DNA of 64,000 nucleotides from Fibrivirga algicola (GCF_011742925.1 NZ_WAEL01000010.1:124001-188000); one strand, 5' to 3'. Positions 1 to 8,816 are shown, numbered from the stretch's first letter. Notes: generated by a model not told the origin, from the letters alone. Numbers and translations: made by a program.

Positions 1-212
1 TAGGTTGACAGAACCAGTACCATTACACCGATGCCGAGGCCCCAGGTGATTTGCTCAACAACGTCGGTGGTTTTTTTAACGCCCATCAACTGGTTAGAGC
101 CGAGGCCACCGAGTTCACCCGATAGGCCGCCGCCTTTTGAATTCTGAATCAAAACGACCAGAATCAACAGAACGGTCAGGATACAAATGAGAACAATAAT
201 TGTGGTTACCAT
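1..212 (-). CDS. secG: SecG preprotein translocase subunit (C-terminus cut off by the window edge)
   Basis: Small membrane subunit of the SecYEG channel that exports unfolded proteins across the inner membrane. About 70 codons are visible. A hydrophobic first helix (residues 3-24) is followed by the typical QNSKGGGLSGELGG loop, a Gly-rich stretch, a KKTTDVVEQITW segment and the start of the second helix. The gene reads leftwards off the window, so the C-terminus is missing. It lies downstream of the lptE and TPR-like genes on the same strand, a common Bacteroidota order. No Shine-Dalgarno sequence is evident. The family call is firm from the loop motif. Confidence 0.93.
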   Translation of the reverse strand, partial: MVTTIIVLICILTVLLILVVLIQNSKGGGLSGELGGLGSNQLMGVKKTTDVVEQITWGLGIGVMVLVLST

Positions 213-254
213 GAACTTGGTGAATACGTTTACTATACAGTGGTAATGTCTTTC

Positions 255-1115
255 TCAGCTATCGGCAATGGGTTGTGCCTCTTTTATTTCACTGATTTTG
301 GCCGCAAAGTACGCAGATTTATCCGGGTTTTTCAAGGCCAGCTTCTCGTAAATCTCTATTGCTTTGCTGTACTTACCCTGTTTGCATAAAATCTTGGCAA
401 AACTTTCGGTTACTAACCCGCCGGTTATCGGCGCAGGCTGGCTACGGAGGGCCAAATCTTCCTGTTCTGCGGGTTCGCCCAGCCGACCGCGAACGGGGGC
501 AATGCGTGGCTCGTTGCGGATAAAATTTTCAATAATCTCCAGCTGCCGCTTCCGCTCTTCGTCCATCAGGCGTTGCCGATCGGCCGTTACTGATTCTTCG
601 GCGTTTACCTGCTCTTCAAGGGCAAGCTCCGCGTGAATGGCTTCTTCGGCCAGCGTAGGATCGTCAACGGGGGGCGTTGAATCGGCCAGGGCAAATGAAT
701 CGGGATTAGTGAAAGCCAGCTTTGGAATAGACAGCAGCGACATGGGCATGCTGCCTGCTACGCCCGGCTTGTTGCGGTAAAGTGCATAGCTTTCGTGCTG
801 ATAGTCATCCGGAATGGGCACCTGCCTCGAAGCCAGCTCATTCAGTTTCAGCAACAGGTTGTCTGACCACTGGAATTCATTATCGATCAGCTTGCGCAGG
901 GCGTTGCGGCTCAGCGCATGGGCAGCAGCCTGCCGCACAAACGGAACGGTGTTTCCCTTCTGGTGCATAGACGCTGCCTTGGCCGTCAGGGTATACAGGG
1001 CCTGGCAATAAGGGTACTCCGCCAGGCTATCCTGCAACTGCTGAAAATCAGCGGCGGTCAGGTCATTGGGATGGGTTACCCAATACGAAAACGTTTCTTT
1101 ATCAATTGGCGGCAT
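255..1115 (-). CDS. Tetratricopeptide-like protein of the lptE-secG locus
   Basis: A 286-residue protein with no signal peptide, so probably cytoplasmic. The first 90 residues are helical and rich in Ala and Gln. The middle, about residues 130-230, is acidic, Pro- and Glu-rich and likely disordered. The C-terminal 50 residues hold one recognisable TPR-type unit, with a YSKAIEIYEKLALKNP segment near residues 248-263. Proteins of this shape are found between lptE and secG in many Bacteroidota, but I know of no assigned role; a scaffold for envelope assembly would be a guess. It sits 85 bp after lptE and 43 bp before secG, which fits a shared transcript. Confidence 0.72.
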   Translation of the reverse strand: MPPIDKETFSYWVTHPNDLTAADFQQLQDSLAEYPYCQALYTLTAKAASMHQKGNTVPFVRQAAAHALSRNALRKLIDNEFQWSDNLLLKLNELASRQVPIPDDYQHESYALYRNKPGVAGSMPMSLLSIPKLAFTNPDSFALADSTPPVDDPTLAEEAIHAELALEEQVNAEESVTADRQRLMDEERKRQLEIIENFIRNEPRIAPVRGRLGEPAEQEDLALRSQPAPITGGLVTESFAKILCKQGKYSKAIEIYEKLALKNPDKSAYFAAKISEIKEAQPIADS

Positions 1116-1200
1116 GAACGAGGCTTGGTGTCAGAGGGATTGGCGAATCTACAAAGAACTGGTCAGTTTTCACAGCCACTAACCGCTTCCTTACAGCCGG

Positions 1201-1782
1201 TTACCAATCGGCAGCTGTTTTGTTGAATACATCGAGTACGAGTTGATCGAGGATGGCCGGCACAAGCTGCCCTTCATTCTGGCTCAGGGTCTGGTTCTGC
1301 GGAAAATCCTTGTAAAACGAAAACGACTGATCGAAGCTCTTAGTGTCGTCTTTGGTGTTGGTGAAACGTACCTGGATGGTGATCTGAAGCCGGTTGAGAC
1401 CAGCCTGGTCATTGGCGGTCGGAGCAACTGCAATCAGATCATAGCCTGTCACTGTACCTTCCAGCGCCATATCGCCTCCCGTGGGAATCACCTTCAGGTT
1501 GGTGTAGCGCTGGTAGTATTCCTTCAACCGCTCGGTCAGTGTCAATGGCAGGTTTGCTGGCCCACCCGCCGTTTGCAGGGTGAAATTATTGATCGTAACA
1601 GTCTTGATGTCCGGCGAAAGTGTCGTTCCGGAGAAGGAATACACGCCGCAGCTTTCAAAAAGTAATGAACAAACAACCAGGATCAGTCCAGTTACCAGCC
1701 GGGCAGCAGCGGGCAACCGGCCAGCCGGAATTGATGACTGATCATTGGGCCTTGTTACCTGATTATTCTTCGTCAATCTCAT
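1201..1782 (-). CDS. lptE: LptE-family LPS-assembly lipoprotein
   Basis: Outer-membrane lipoprotein that plugs and helps assemble the LptD channel, which inserts lipopolysaccharide in the outer leaflet. The 193-residue product has a basic N-terminus, a hydrophobic stretch at residues 31-42 and a lipobox ending at Cys45 (FESCGVYSF). The CGVYSFSGTTLSPDIKTV opening and the later LTLTERLKEYYQRYTNL helix are typical of the Bacteroidota LptE form, which is diverged from E. coli LptE. The N-terminus before the signal is long, so a start at an internal codon is possible. Its first 20 bases overlap the end of the upstream sigma-54 activator gene, indicating coupled transcription. Confidence 0.88.
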   Translation of the reverse strand: MRLTKNNQVTRPNDQSSIPAGRLPAAARLVTGLILVVCSLLFESCGVYSFSGTTLSPDIKTVTINNFTLQTAGGPANLPLTLTERLKEYYQRYTNLKVIPTGGDMALEGTVTGYDLIAVAPTANDQAGLNRLQITIQVRFTNTKDDTKSFDQSFSFYKDFPQNQTLSQNEGQLVPAILDQLVLDVFNKTAADW

Positions 1783-3157
1783 ACTGCTTGATTTTTCGGT
1801 ATAACGTGCGTTCTGAGATGCCGAGTGCCTGAGCGGCGTATTTGCGCTTGTTGTTGTTGCGGCGAAGGGCCTTCACAATCATCTCTTTTTCTTTCTTTTC
1901 CAACGACAGTGAATCGTCTTCCTCCGTTTCGTGGCTGACATCCTCAACCGTAGCTTCGTTTATATCGCCATCGGTGTCGTCGTAGACCTGCACGGGTGGA
2001 TGACTGTAATCGTTACCGCCGTCGTTGCGTCGCACAGGGCTGGGGTCGTAAACCGGGGTTGTAACCGGGCGTGGTGTGCTGCCATCGGGGAGGAGCCGGG
2101 CGTAGTTGGGCTCGCGCGATACCGCATCGGCATAATCGCTGGTGCCTTCGCCGCCTACAGACTCAAACAGGTCGCGGTGGTTGTTGAGCACCTGCGGCCC
2201 GTAGGCTTCATTGCTCAACACGTCACGGACGAGTTTCTTCAAATCGTTCATATCGCGGCGCATGTCGAACAGTACTTTATAGAGCAGTTCGCGCTCCGAG
2301 AACGAATCGGCGGGGCCGTTCCCTGACGCGGTCAGGGCCATTGTCGACGTACCCGGTAGTTTGGGACGGGGCAGGTACTTGCCCAGCACCTCGGCGTCGA
2401 TGGGTTTATTCTGCTCCGATTCGAGGATGGAAATCTGTTCGGCAAAATTCTTCAACTGCCGGATGTTGCCCGGAAATGGGTAATTAAGCAACAACCGTTT
2501 GGCGTCGTCGGTCAGTTGGATGGGTTTAATCCGGTAGCGCTCGGCAAAGTCGGTGGTGAACTTGCGGAAAAGCAGGTCGATGTCGGTACCCCGTTCGCGC
2601 AGGGGCGGCACAAAAATCGGAACGGTGTTAAGGCGGTAGTACAGGTCTTCGCGGAAGCGGCCCTTCTCAACGGCTGCCAGCAGATTTACGTTAGTGGCGG
2701 CCACGACCCGTACGTCGGTCTTCTGCACCTTTGAGGAGCCAACCCGGATAAATTCGCCGTTTTCCAGTACACGCAGCAACCGGGCCTGGGTACCGAGAGG
2801 CATCTCCCCAATTTCATCCAGGAAGATGGTACCACCATTAGTGGTTTCAAAATACCCTTTCCGCTGATCTACAGCCCCCGTGAATGAGCCTTTTTCGTGG
2901 CCAAACAGCTCTGAGTCGATGGTGCCTTCGGGAATAGCGCCGCAGTTGATGGCAATAAACTGGCCGTGTTTCCGGGCGCTGAGGCTGTGGATGATCTTTG
3001 AAAAAGACTCTTTTCCACTCCCGCTTTCGCCCGTTATAAGCACCGTCAGGTCGGTGGCGGCTACCTGCGTTGCCACGCTGATGGCGTAGTTCAGCGCGGC
3101 CGCGTTGCCAATGATGCCGAACCGGTTTTTAGCAGCCTGAATTTCCTGTAGATTCAT
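1763..3157 (-). CDS. Sigma-54-interacting (NtrC-type) transcriptional activator
   Basis: AAA+ enhancer-binding protein that hydrolyses ATP to remodel sigma-54 RNA polymerase at open-complex formation. I start it at the internal ATG at 3157 (464 residues), because the AAA+ module begins directly there and the upstream extension is Cys-rich and unlike the family. Visible features are Walker A GESGSGKE (43-50), the sigma-54 contact loop as GSFTGA (90-95, Ser in place of the usual Ala), Walker B IFLDEI (111-116), and a C-terminal Fis-type helix-turn-helix (about 425-460, ending ISERTLYRKIKQY). There is no receiver or GAF domain, so the input signal is unknown. A long acidic, Asp-rich linker precedes the HTH. 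It overlaps lptE, suggesting a link to envelope genes. Confidence 0.9.
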   Translation of the reverse strand: MNLQEIQAAKNRFGIIGNAAALNYAISVATQVAATDLTVLITGESGSGKESFSKIIHSLSARKHGQFIAINCGAIPEGTIDSELFGHEKGSFTGAVDQRKGYFETTNGGTIFLDEIGEMPLGTQARLLRVLENGEFIRVGSSKVQKTDVRVVAATNVNLLAAVEKGRFREDLYYRLNTVPIFVPPLRERGTDIDLLFRKFTTDFAERYRIKPIQLTDDAKRLLLNYPFPGNIRQLKNFAEQISILESEQNKPIDAEVLGKYLPRPKLPGTSTMALTASGNGPADSFSERELLYKVLFDMRRDMNDLKKLVRDVLSNEAYGPQVLNNHRDLFESVGGEGTSDYADAVSREPNYARLLPDGSTPRPVTTPVYDPSPVRRNDGGNDYSHPPVQVYDDTDGDINEATVEDVSHETEEDDSLSLEKKEKEMIVKALRRNNNKRKYAAQALGISERTLYRKIKQYEIDEE

Positions 3158-3244
3158 TAAAAAGAAGTTTTTCAGCCCGCTGCCTCTCTGTTCCGTTACG
3201 CTGCCTACGATGCAGCAGCCCAGGGAAAACAACGGACTATAAAG

Positions 3245-4663
3245 CTATACCACCGTTCCAATCAGCGTGGCTGAGGAACATTCGGTGATCAGCACGTTCA
3301 CATAATCACCTTGCTGGTACGTACCCTTCGGAAACACAACCACTTTGTTCTGGTCGTTCCGGCCCGACAAATCTGCATCTGACCGTTTCGAGGGGCCTTC
3401 GGCCAATACACGGTGTATCTGACCGATATGCCGCTGATTCCGTTCCAGCGACAGGCGCTGCTGTAGAGCAATGATCTCGTTGAGGCGGCGTTTCTTCACG
3501 TCCTCAGGTACGTCGTCCTTGTATTTTTTGGCCGCCAGTGTACCCGGCCGCTCCGAATAGGCAAACATGTACCCATAGTCGTAGCGGGCGTATTCCATCA
3601 GCGAGAGCGTGTCCTGATGTTCTGCTTCGGTTTCTGAGCAAAAGCCCGAGATCATATCGTGCGAGATGCCGCAGTCCTCACCCAGAATAGCCCGGATACG
3701 AGCAATCTTTTGCATGTACCATTCCCGGTCATATGTTCGGTTCATCAGCTCCAGAATTCGGCTGTTACCGCTCTGGGCCGGCAGGTGAACGTACTTGCAG
3801 ATGTTGTCGAAACGGGCAATGGTGTGCAGCACATCGTCGGTAATGTCTTTCGGATGCGAGGTAGAGAAACGTACCCGAAGATCGGGATGAATACTGGCAA
3901 CGCGGGCCAGCAATTCGGCGAAGGTGACACTTTCCGCATTGGCAGATCGCCACTTATACGAATCCACGTTCTGGCCAAGCAGCGTCACTTCTTTGTACCC
4001 GTCGGCAAAAAGCTGTTTGGCTTCCCGAACAATGCTGTCGGCATCGCGGCTGCGTTCGCGACCACGGGTGAACGGCACTACGCAAAAGCTGCACATATTG
4101 TCGCACCCCCGCATGATGGAGATGAGGGCAGTGATGCCGTTTGAGTTTAGCCGGATGGGCGCAATGTCGGCGTAGGTCTCTTCGCGCGAGAGGAATACGT
4201 TGACGGCTTTCTGCCCGCTTTCGGCTTCTTCAACCAGTTTCGGAATATCGCGATAGGCATCGGGGCCCGCCACAATGTCAACAATTTGCTCTTCCTCCAA
4301 CAGATTGGTTTTCAGCCGCTCGGCCATGCAGCCCAGCATACCGACGAGCAACTCTGGCTTCTTCTTTTTATAAGTGTTGAGTTGCTTCAACCGGTGCCTG
4401 ACCTTCTGTTCGGCGTTGTCGCGGATGGCGCAGGTATTCAGGAAGATAAGATCGGCGTCTTCGGCCGAGGAAGTGGTAGCAAATCCCGCATTCCGCATCA
4501 CGGCGGCCACAATCTCGGAATCAGAGAAATTCATCTGGCAGCCATAGCTCTCGATATACAGCCGCTTTTTTCCGTCTACGAGTTCATCAACTGAGGTGCG
4601 GGGCAGGTCAACCGCTTCTTTATCTTCAGTCGACAGGATCGTTAATTCAGCAATGCGTTCCAT
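3245..4663 (-). CDS. miaB: MiaB, tRNA-2-methylthio-N6-dimethylallyladenosine synthase
   Basis: Radical-SAM enzyme that adds a methylthio group to isopentenyladenosine-37 of tRNAs reading UNN codons. Start set at the ATG at 4663 (472 residues), just before the conserved region. The N-terminal MTTase domain has cluster cysteines C42, C78 and C112 (YGCQMNF, NTCAIR, LGCMAER). The radical-SAM motif CxxxCxxC is at C187, C191 and C194 ([12 protein letters not shown]). A C-terminal TRAM domain occupies roughly the last 65 residues. All six Fe-S ligands are intact, so it should be active. A TACCTTTG box lies about 50 bp upstream. It precedes the sigma-54 activator on the same strand. Confidence 0.96.
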   Translation of the reverse strand: MERIAELTILSTEDKEAVDLPRTSVDELVDGKKRLYIESYGCQMNFSDSEIVAAVMRNAGFATTSSAEDADLIFLNTCAIRDNAEQKVRHRLKQLNTYKKKKPELLVGMLGCMAERLKTNLLEEEQIVDIVAGPDAYRDIPKLVEEAESGQKAVNVFLSREETYADIAPIRLNSNGITALISIMRGCDNMCSFCVVPFTRGRERSRDADSIVREAKQLFADGYKEVTLLGQNVDSYKWRSANAESVTFAELLARVASIHPDLRVRFSTSHPKDITDDVLHTIARFDNICKYVHLPAQSGNSRILELMNRTYDREWYMQKIARIRAILGEDCGISHDMISGFCSETEAEHQDTLSLMEYARYDYGYMFAYSERPGTLAAKKYKDDVPEDVKKRRLNEIIALQQRLSLERNQRHIGQIHRVLAEGPSKRSDADLSGRNDQNKVVVFPKGTYQQGDYVNVLITECSSATLIGTVV

Positions 4664-4712
4664 GGTATAGTATACAGACAGGGTAAGCCCTGGTTGGTCT
4701 TGATCAGTAGGA

Positions 4713-4720
4713 CAAAGGTA
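4713..4720 (-). promoter_or_regulatory. Candidate -7 box (TACCTTTG) for miaB
   Basis: Read on the minus strand, TACCTTTG matches the Bacteroidota -7 consensus TAnnTTTG and lies 50 bp before the miaB start. I see no good -33 TTTG partner at the usual distance, so this is tentative. Confidence 0.35.
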
Positions 4721-4861
4721 CAAAGATTACGCCGACTTGGCTGACAGATTGTCAGGTTGGTCAGTGGTGGATCGCGTTAAAAAAATGCAAATAATGAATT
4801 CTATAGGTATAGTAGTTATATACGAAAAGAAGATTTATGTACACTTTTTTAATACTGTAAA

Positions 4862-4893
4862 CTTGCAAGCAACTTACCGGGCACATAGATTTG
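4862..4893 (+). promoter_or_regulatory. Candidate Bacteroidota-type promoter of the secreted TPR gene
   Basis: CTTG at 4862-4865 and TAGATTTG at 4886-4893 match the -33 (TTTG) and -7 (TAnnTTTG) elements with a 20-bp spacer. The predicted start of transcription is about 35 bp before the ATG at 4934. A palindrome at 4898-4915 would cover that start point. Confidence 0.45.
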
Positions 4894-4897
4894 GAGT

Positions 4898-4915
4898 CCT
4901 AACAATTTTGTTAGG
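4898..4915. promoter_or_regulatory. Operator-like palindrome at the predicted transcription start
   Basis: CCTAACAATTTTGTTAGG has perfect 8-bp inverted arms around a 2-bp centre. It begins 4 bp after the TAGATTTG box and ends 18 bp before the ATG. Size and place fit a dimeric repressor site; a small RNA hairpin is the alternative. Confidence 0.35.
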
Positions 4916-4933
4916 CATTTACCCACAGCTTCA

Positions 4934-6289
4934 ATGAAAAAAATCTATTTGCTATGCTGCTCAGTAGCGCTAAACGCGTTGCTGATATCAGTTGCCGTTG
5001 GGCAACAAACCGCCGTCGACTTCTTCAATGAGGGCATTCAGAAAAGTAACGCCAAGGATTTTACCGGTGCGTTGCAGGCGTTTACGACGGCCATTATCAT
5101 GAATCCGGAAAATGCCCCCAGTTATTACAACCGGGCATTGGCCAAGAGTAGCTTGAATGATATACAGGGTGCAATTTCAGACCTGGATCTGGCAATCGAG
5201 TTCAACCCTCAGGACGCCAACGCTTACCTGTATCGGGGCATCAGCCGGTCGAAGCTGGAAGATTACCGCGGAGCCATGCAGGATTTTAACCGGTCGGTCG
5301 AGTTGAGCCCCAACGATGCGTACCTCTACTATAATCGGGGTCTCTGCCGCACCCAGATGAACTACCTGGCCAGCGCGCTAACTGATTTCAACAAAGCCGC
5401 CCAATTGTCGCCAAACGACGCGAATATTCTGACGGCACGGGGGAACTGCAAAAACAGCCTGACCGACTATAAGGGAGCCCTTGCCGATCTGGGGCTTGCC
5501 CTCGAAAAAGCCCCTAACAAAGTTAACACACTGGCGGGGCGGGGCTATGCCCGTTTCAAACTGGAAGATTACAAAGGGTCGCTGGCCGATTTCTCAAGGG
5601 CGATTGAACTAAGCCCCAAAGATGCCGACCTGTTTTATAAGCGCGGCCTTGTGAAAACCCGGTTAGGCGAATACGACAACGCCATCGCCGACTACAACAA
5701 AACGCTCGAACTGAACCCCAACCATTACCGGGCATTTTTCAGCCGGGGTTTTTGCCGGAGTCGGTCGAGCAATACCAAACTGGCGTTGAACGACCTGGAT
5801 AAGGCTATCGAGATGGATAATCGCAGTTTGCAAACCAAAACGTATTACAGCGAATTTATCACCCAGAATCTGCTGCCACTGCTGGCAACAGTGGTGCAGG
5901 AGCGGTACAAAGTAGCCGAGTTGAGCGACGATCGTGCCGATGCCTACATGGTTCGGGGTATCCTGAAAAACTCGACTGGTGAAGGTAAAACTGCCTTGCT
6001 CGATCTGAACCGGGCTGTTGAACTGAACCCAATCAACTCAGAAACGTACTTCATCCGCGGCATCATTCGTTCCTCGCTGGGCGATCAGAAGGGCGCCATT
6101 ATCGATTGCAACAGCACGGTTAAACTAAATCCCCGGCATGCCGAAGCCTACTACCTGCGCGGTATTATCCGCTACGATGGGGGTGATGAAGTAGCTGGCT
6201 GTGCTGACCTGAGCCGTTCCGGCGAACTCGGATATACACAATCTTACAAGCTGATTACCGAACGGTGCAATAAGGTTGCCCGTCAGTAA
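4934..6289 (+). CDS. Secreted multi-TPR protein
   Basis: A 451-residue exported protein made almost wholly of tetratricopeptide repeats. A signal peptide (residues 1-23, cleavage near VAVGQQ) is followed by about ten tandem 34-residue TPR units. They carry recurring motifs such as YYNRALAKSSLNDIQGAI and LFYKRGLVKTRLGEYDNAI, and each unit usually ends NP or SP. TPR arrays bind protein partners; location is periplasm or outer-membrane inner face by inference. No enzyme domain is visible. It is monocistronic, with its own promoter-like element and palindrome upstream and a 16-bp-stem hairpin downstream. The specific partner is unknown. Confidence 0.85.
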   Translation: MKKIYLLCCSVALNALLISVAVGQQTAVDFFNEGIQKSNAKDFTGALQAFTTAIIMNPENAPSYYNRALAKSSLNDIQGAISDLDLAIEFNPQDANAYLYRGISRSKLEDYRGAMQDFNRSVELSPNDAYLYYNRGLCRTQMNYLASALTDFNKAAQLSPNDANILTARGNCKNSLTDYKGALADLGLALEKAPNKVNTLAGRGYARFKLEDYKGSLADFSRAIELSPKDADLFYKRGLVKTRLGEYDNAIADYNKTLELNPNHYRAFFSRGFCRSRSSNTKLALNDLDKAIEMDNRSLQTKTYYSEFITQNLLPLLATVVQERYKVAELSDDRADAYMVRGILKNSTGEGKTALLDLNRAVELNPINSETYFIRGIIRSSLGDQKGAIIDCNSTVKLNPRHAEAYYLRGIIRYDGGDEVAGCADLSRSGELGYTQSYKLITERCNKVARQ

Positions 6290-6307
6290 GTTAGCTCTGT
6301 CGCATAA

Positions 6308-6347
6308 CAGAACGCCCTTCCTCGATTAGTTGAGGAAGGGCGTTCTG
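6308..6347. terminator. 16-bp-stem hairpin between convergent genes
   Basis: Perfect 16-bp arms 6308-6323 and 6332-6347 (left arm begins CAGAACGCCCTTCCTC) enclose an 8-nt loop, 19 bp after the TPR gene stop and before the end of the convergent minus-strand gene. There is no T-run on either side, so termination efficiency is unclear. Confidence 0.65.
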
Positions 6348-6406
6348 CATAGTGGGTACGTTGTTTTTCGGCAGGTTGGCTGATTCACTTTCCAGGAAAG
6401 GCCTGA

Positions 6407-7075
6407 CTAAAACAGTGAGTCGGGGTGGAGCTGGTTGGGTGAAATGCCCAGATCAGTGCAAAAAACCTGCTTGATCTGATCGGTGACCTCCCGTTTATTA
6501 ACGGTGCATGAATCACGCCTAATTTTTGTATACTGCTCGCGGGCCAGCTTCTCGGCCAGTTCGCCAACGGTTTGCTGGGTAAACTGATTACCTAGTTTCT
6601 GAGTAACAATCAGGGTGGTTAGTGCAATGGTCAGCCCAACTGATCCGTACAGGACACTGCCAATGAGCGTGAGGCCTGAAATTACCAGCAGTATGAGTGC
6701 TGGAACAACGATATAGAGACTGGCAGATAACACATTGATATTGAAACCAAGGGCTTTCTCCAACTTTCGTATATTGGCTCTTCGTGTTTTTTTCGGAAAC
6801 AGAACTGCCAGTTCGGTCGTGGGGCGGATGGTCTGCCGATCTAGATGAAGCGCGTCGACCATGTGTTGCCGAAGCTTGTAGAATGCCTGCTGCGATGTGC
6901 AATCACCTACTTCGGCCAGTTGAATTTTCTCGGTGATGGCCTCGCAAAGCTGGCCAAACGTTTCAACCTGCCGAAGGTCATTAGTGCCAAAGGTGATCGA
7001 GTACGACTGCTCTATTTTCGTCAGCACATCATCCAGATCACCCGGATCGATTTGCAGGTACGTTGTTGTTTCCAT
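6407..7075 (-). CDS. Membrane protein with two ACP-like segments flanking a transmembrane hairpin
   Basis: Unrecognised 222-residue protein, started at the ATG at 7075. Two hydrophobic helices at about 118-138 and 140-157 form a membrane hairpin. The soluble parts on each side resemble one another. Residues 38-92 contain TFGQLCEAITEKI and later VDALHLDRQTIRPTTEL; residues 168-222 contain TVGELAEKLAREQ and CTDLGISPNQLHPDSLF. Each recalls the last helix of one acyl carrier protein joined to the first helix of another, but the phosphopantetheine Ser motif (DSL plus hydrophobic) is absent except for the terminal DSLF. Function unknown. It follows vanZ and gldF on the same strand with a 5-bp gap. 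Confidence 0.6.
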   Translation of the reverse strand: METTTYLQIDPGDLDDVLTKIEQSYSITFGTNDLRQVETFGQLCEAITEKIQLAEVGDCTSQQAFYKLRQHMVDALHLDRQTIRPTTELAVLFPKKTRRANIRKLEKALGFNINVLSASLYIVVPALILLVISGLTLIGSVLYGSVGLTIALTTLIVTQKLGNQFTQQTVGELAEKLAREQYTKIRRDSCTVNKREVTDQIKQVFCTDLGISPNQLHPDSLF

Positions 7076-7080
7076 GTAGT

Positions 7081-7449
7081 TTATGATTCCTGTAGTCTGG
7101 CTAGTCGAAGCAGGGGGTTCGATAGTAACAGACCGATAAGCACGCCCAGCCCATCGACCCAAAAGTCGAGCCAGTCGCCCGACCGGTGAATGGCCGGGAT
7201 CAGTGCCTGAATTAATTCAATGGCTCCTGCGTAGGCCAGTCCCACCAGTAGCGTTCGTCCTGCCGACCAGCCCGCCAGTCGCCACAGTAAGGTGAATAGG
7301 AGAAAGATGACGGCATGAAGGTATTTATCACGGTTGTGACTCAGGTCGGGCAGCTGGCTGCTGGGCCAGAAACAGCCGATACTAATGGTGATGCTCCAGC
7401 CAATAGCAGCCAGTCGAAGCAGGAGGGGATTAAATAAGTAACGGATCAT
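7081..7449 (-). CDS. VanZ-family membrane protein
   Basis: Start set at the ATG at 7449 (122 residues); the longer reading frame upstream overlaps gldF and is not VanZ-like. Four hydrophobic segments are visible. The family signature is the DKYLHAVIFLLFTLLW helix, followed by ELIQALIPAIHRSGDWLDFW near residues 75-95. VanZ was named from a vancomycin-resistance cluster, but most chromosomal members have no proven function. In Bacteroidota a vanZ gene is often found near gcvH, as here. It is 20 bp from gldF upstream and 5 bp from the ACP-like gene downstream, so probably co-transcribed. Confidence 0.82.
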   Translation of the reverse strand: MIRYLFNPLLLRLAAIGWSITISIGCFWPSSQLPDLSHNRDKYLHAVIFLLFTLLWRLAGWSAGRTLLVGLAYAGAIELIQALIPAIHRSGDWLDFWVDGLGVLIGLLLSNPLLRLARLQES

Positions 7450-7469
7450 ACGAGCGCTGTCTGAGCGGG

Positions 7470-8192
7470 CTATCGTCGGGCTAAACGCAGCGTGGTCAGG
7501 TACAAAAAGAGGGTAGTCAGGCTGAGCAGGTAGATTACATTGCGCGAATCGAGCAGGCCGCGTCCCAGATCGCTGTACTGCTGGTCGAGGCTGAGGTAAT
7601 CGAGCCAGTAGGCAGCGTCGGACGTACCTAGCAGGCCGCTTAGGGTGCTTAGGCCTGCGTAGAGCAGCAGGCAGGCAAGCGTACCTACTACAAACGCCAC
7701 TACCTGATTGTCGTTGAGCGATGAGGCCCACAGCCCAACCGCCACAAATACCCCCGCTAGTAATAGCAACCCAACATACGAACCCGCTACCATGGCCGAG
7801 TCGATGTTGCCCGGCGGATTGCCAAGCTTATACAGGCTGATGTAATAGATCAGGGTGGGCAATAAGGTGAGTGTTACCAGCAACCAGCAGGCGCTGAACT
7901 TACCGAGTACTACGCCCCACCGGCTTACTGGCTTGGTTAGCAGCCATTCCAGCGTGCCGGCGCGAAATTCGTCGGCAATGGCGCGCATGGTAATGGCCGG
8001 GGCCAGAAACAGCAACACATAGGGAGTCAGCGAGAAAAACTGTCCCATATCGGCATAGCCATAATCGAGCAGGTTAGTGGCCGGGAAGACCCACAACAGG
8101 AGTCCGATTACGGCCAGAAACACACCCATGATAATATAGGCGATGGGCGACGAGAAAAACTGATTGAGTTCTTTGCGAAAAATAGCCAGCAC
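7470..8192 (-). CDS. gldF: GldF-like ABC transporter permease (gliding motility)
   Basis: Membrane permease of the ABC-2 family, 240 residues with about six transmembrane helices. The N-terminal MLAIFRKELNQFFSSPIAY amphipathic helix and the RAIADEFRAGTLEWLLTKPV segment (about 70-90) are typical of GldF, which works with GldA and GldG in gliding or type-IX-secretion-related export in Bacteroidota. No gldG gene follows it here; vanZ comes next. It may therefore pair with a distant gldG, or be a related permease with another role. The two genes before it are DUF4199 membrane proteins. Confidence 0.82.
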   Translation of the reverse strand: MLAIFRKELNQFFSSPIAYIIMGVFLAVIGLLLWVFPATNLLDYGYADMGQFFSLTPYVLLFLAPAITMRAIADEFRAGTLEWLLTKPVSRWGVVLGKFSACWLLVTLTLLPTLIYYISLYKLGNPPGNIDSAMVAGSYVGLLLLAGVFVAVGLWASSLNDNQVVAFVVGTLACLLLYAGLSTLSGLLGTSDAAYWLDYLSLDQQYSDLGRGLLDSRNVIYLLSLTTLFLYLTTLRLARR

Positions 8193-8294
8193 GGTGAGAG
8201 TTACGAGGTACGAATGACGATAGACGAATGTGTGGCGGTCTGCCGCGGCTGTGCACTAGTGAACTGATCGGGATACCAAATTGGCCGGGCTAGT

Positions 8295-8816
8295 CTAGCC
8301 AAACGGATTGTTGTTTTTACGGCGCATAATGGCCGAAATTAGCAGCGACAGGATGGCCCCGATAAAGATTGCCCCCAGCACACCCGCCATAAACTGTAGC
8401 CCGGGTGATTGAAATTTCTGCATTACTTCCATCGCCTGGTCAATCTGCTCATCGGTCAGTTTGCCCTGATCTTCCATCTGGGCGCGCATCTGATTCTGTA
8501 TCTGTTCAGTAACGCTGGGGTCGATGAATGTGGTATACAGGAGGCTATAGGTCGCCGAGATGATTCCTGAAACTGCGGACTGCAACGTACCTGTCCCCAT
8601 ACCTTCACCGATTGATAGGTAGCCGCCGTTCAGAATGCGGTATTCGCGGATACCCATGAACAGCCCACCGGCCATAATCAGGTAAATGAGCATGGTGAGG
8701 CCGCTGTTGGCTGTCTGGCCAAGGGTGAACAACAGCGTCGAATAAATGATAAGGGCAACGCCGGTGATCAAGCCCCACTTCAGCGCAAGTCTGGCAGTAG
8801 ATGGTTTTTCATGCAT
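8295..8816 (-). CDS. DUF4199 membrane protein (first of a pair)
   Basis: Predicted inner-membrane protein of 173 residues with four hydrophobic helices (about 14-32, 38-54, 70-95 and 140-165). The GGYLSIGEGMGTGTLQSAVSGI stretch between helices two and three, and a charged loop rich in Gln, Met and Asp before the last helix, are typical of DUF4199. The family is almost confined to Bacteroidota and has no known function. It lies 13 bp after a second, diverged DUF4199 gene on the same strand, suggesting old tandem duplication and possibly a heteromer. Confidence 0.82.
   Translation of the reverse strand: MHEKPSTARLALKWGLITGVALIIYSTLLFTLGQTANSGLTMLIYLIMAGGLFMGIREYRILNGGYLSIGEGMGTGTLQSAVSGIISATYSLLYTTFIDPSVTEQIQNQMRAQMEDQGKLTDEQIDQAMEVMQKFQSPGLQFMAGVLGAIFIGAILSLLISAIMRRKNNNPFG

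Noticed and set aside
7450-7731. Extended N-terminus of the VanZ protein
   Set aside because: The added residues are Arg/Pro-rich, overlap gldF in another frame and have no VanZ similarity; the ATG at 7449 begins the family.
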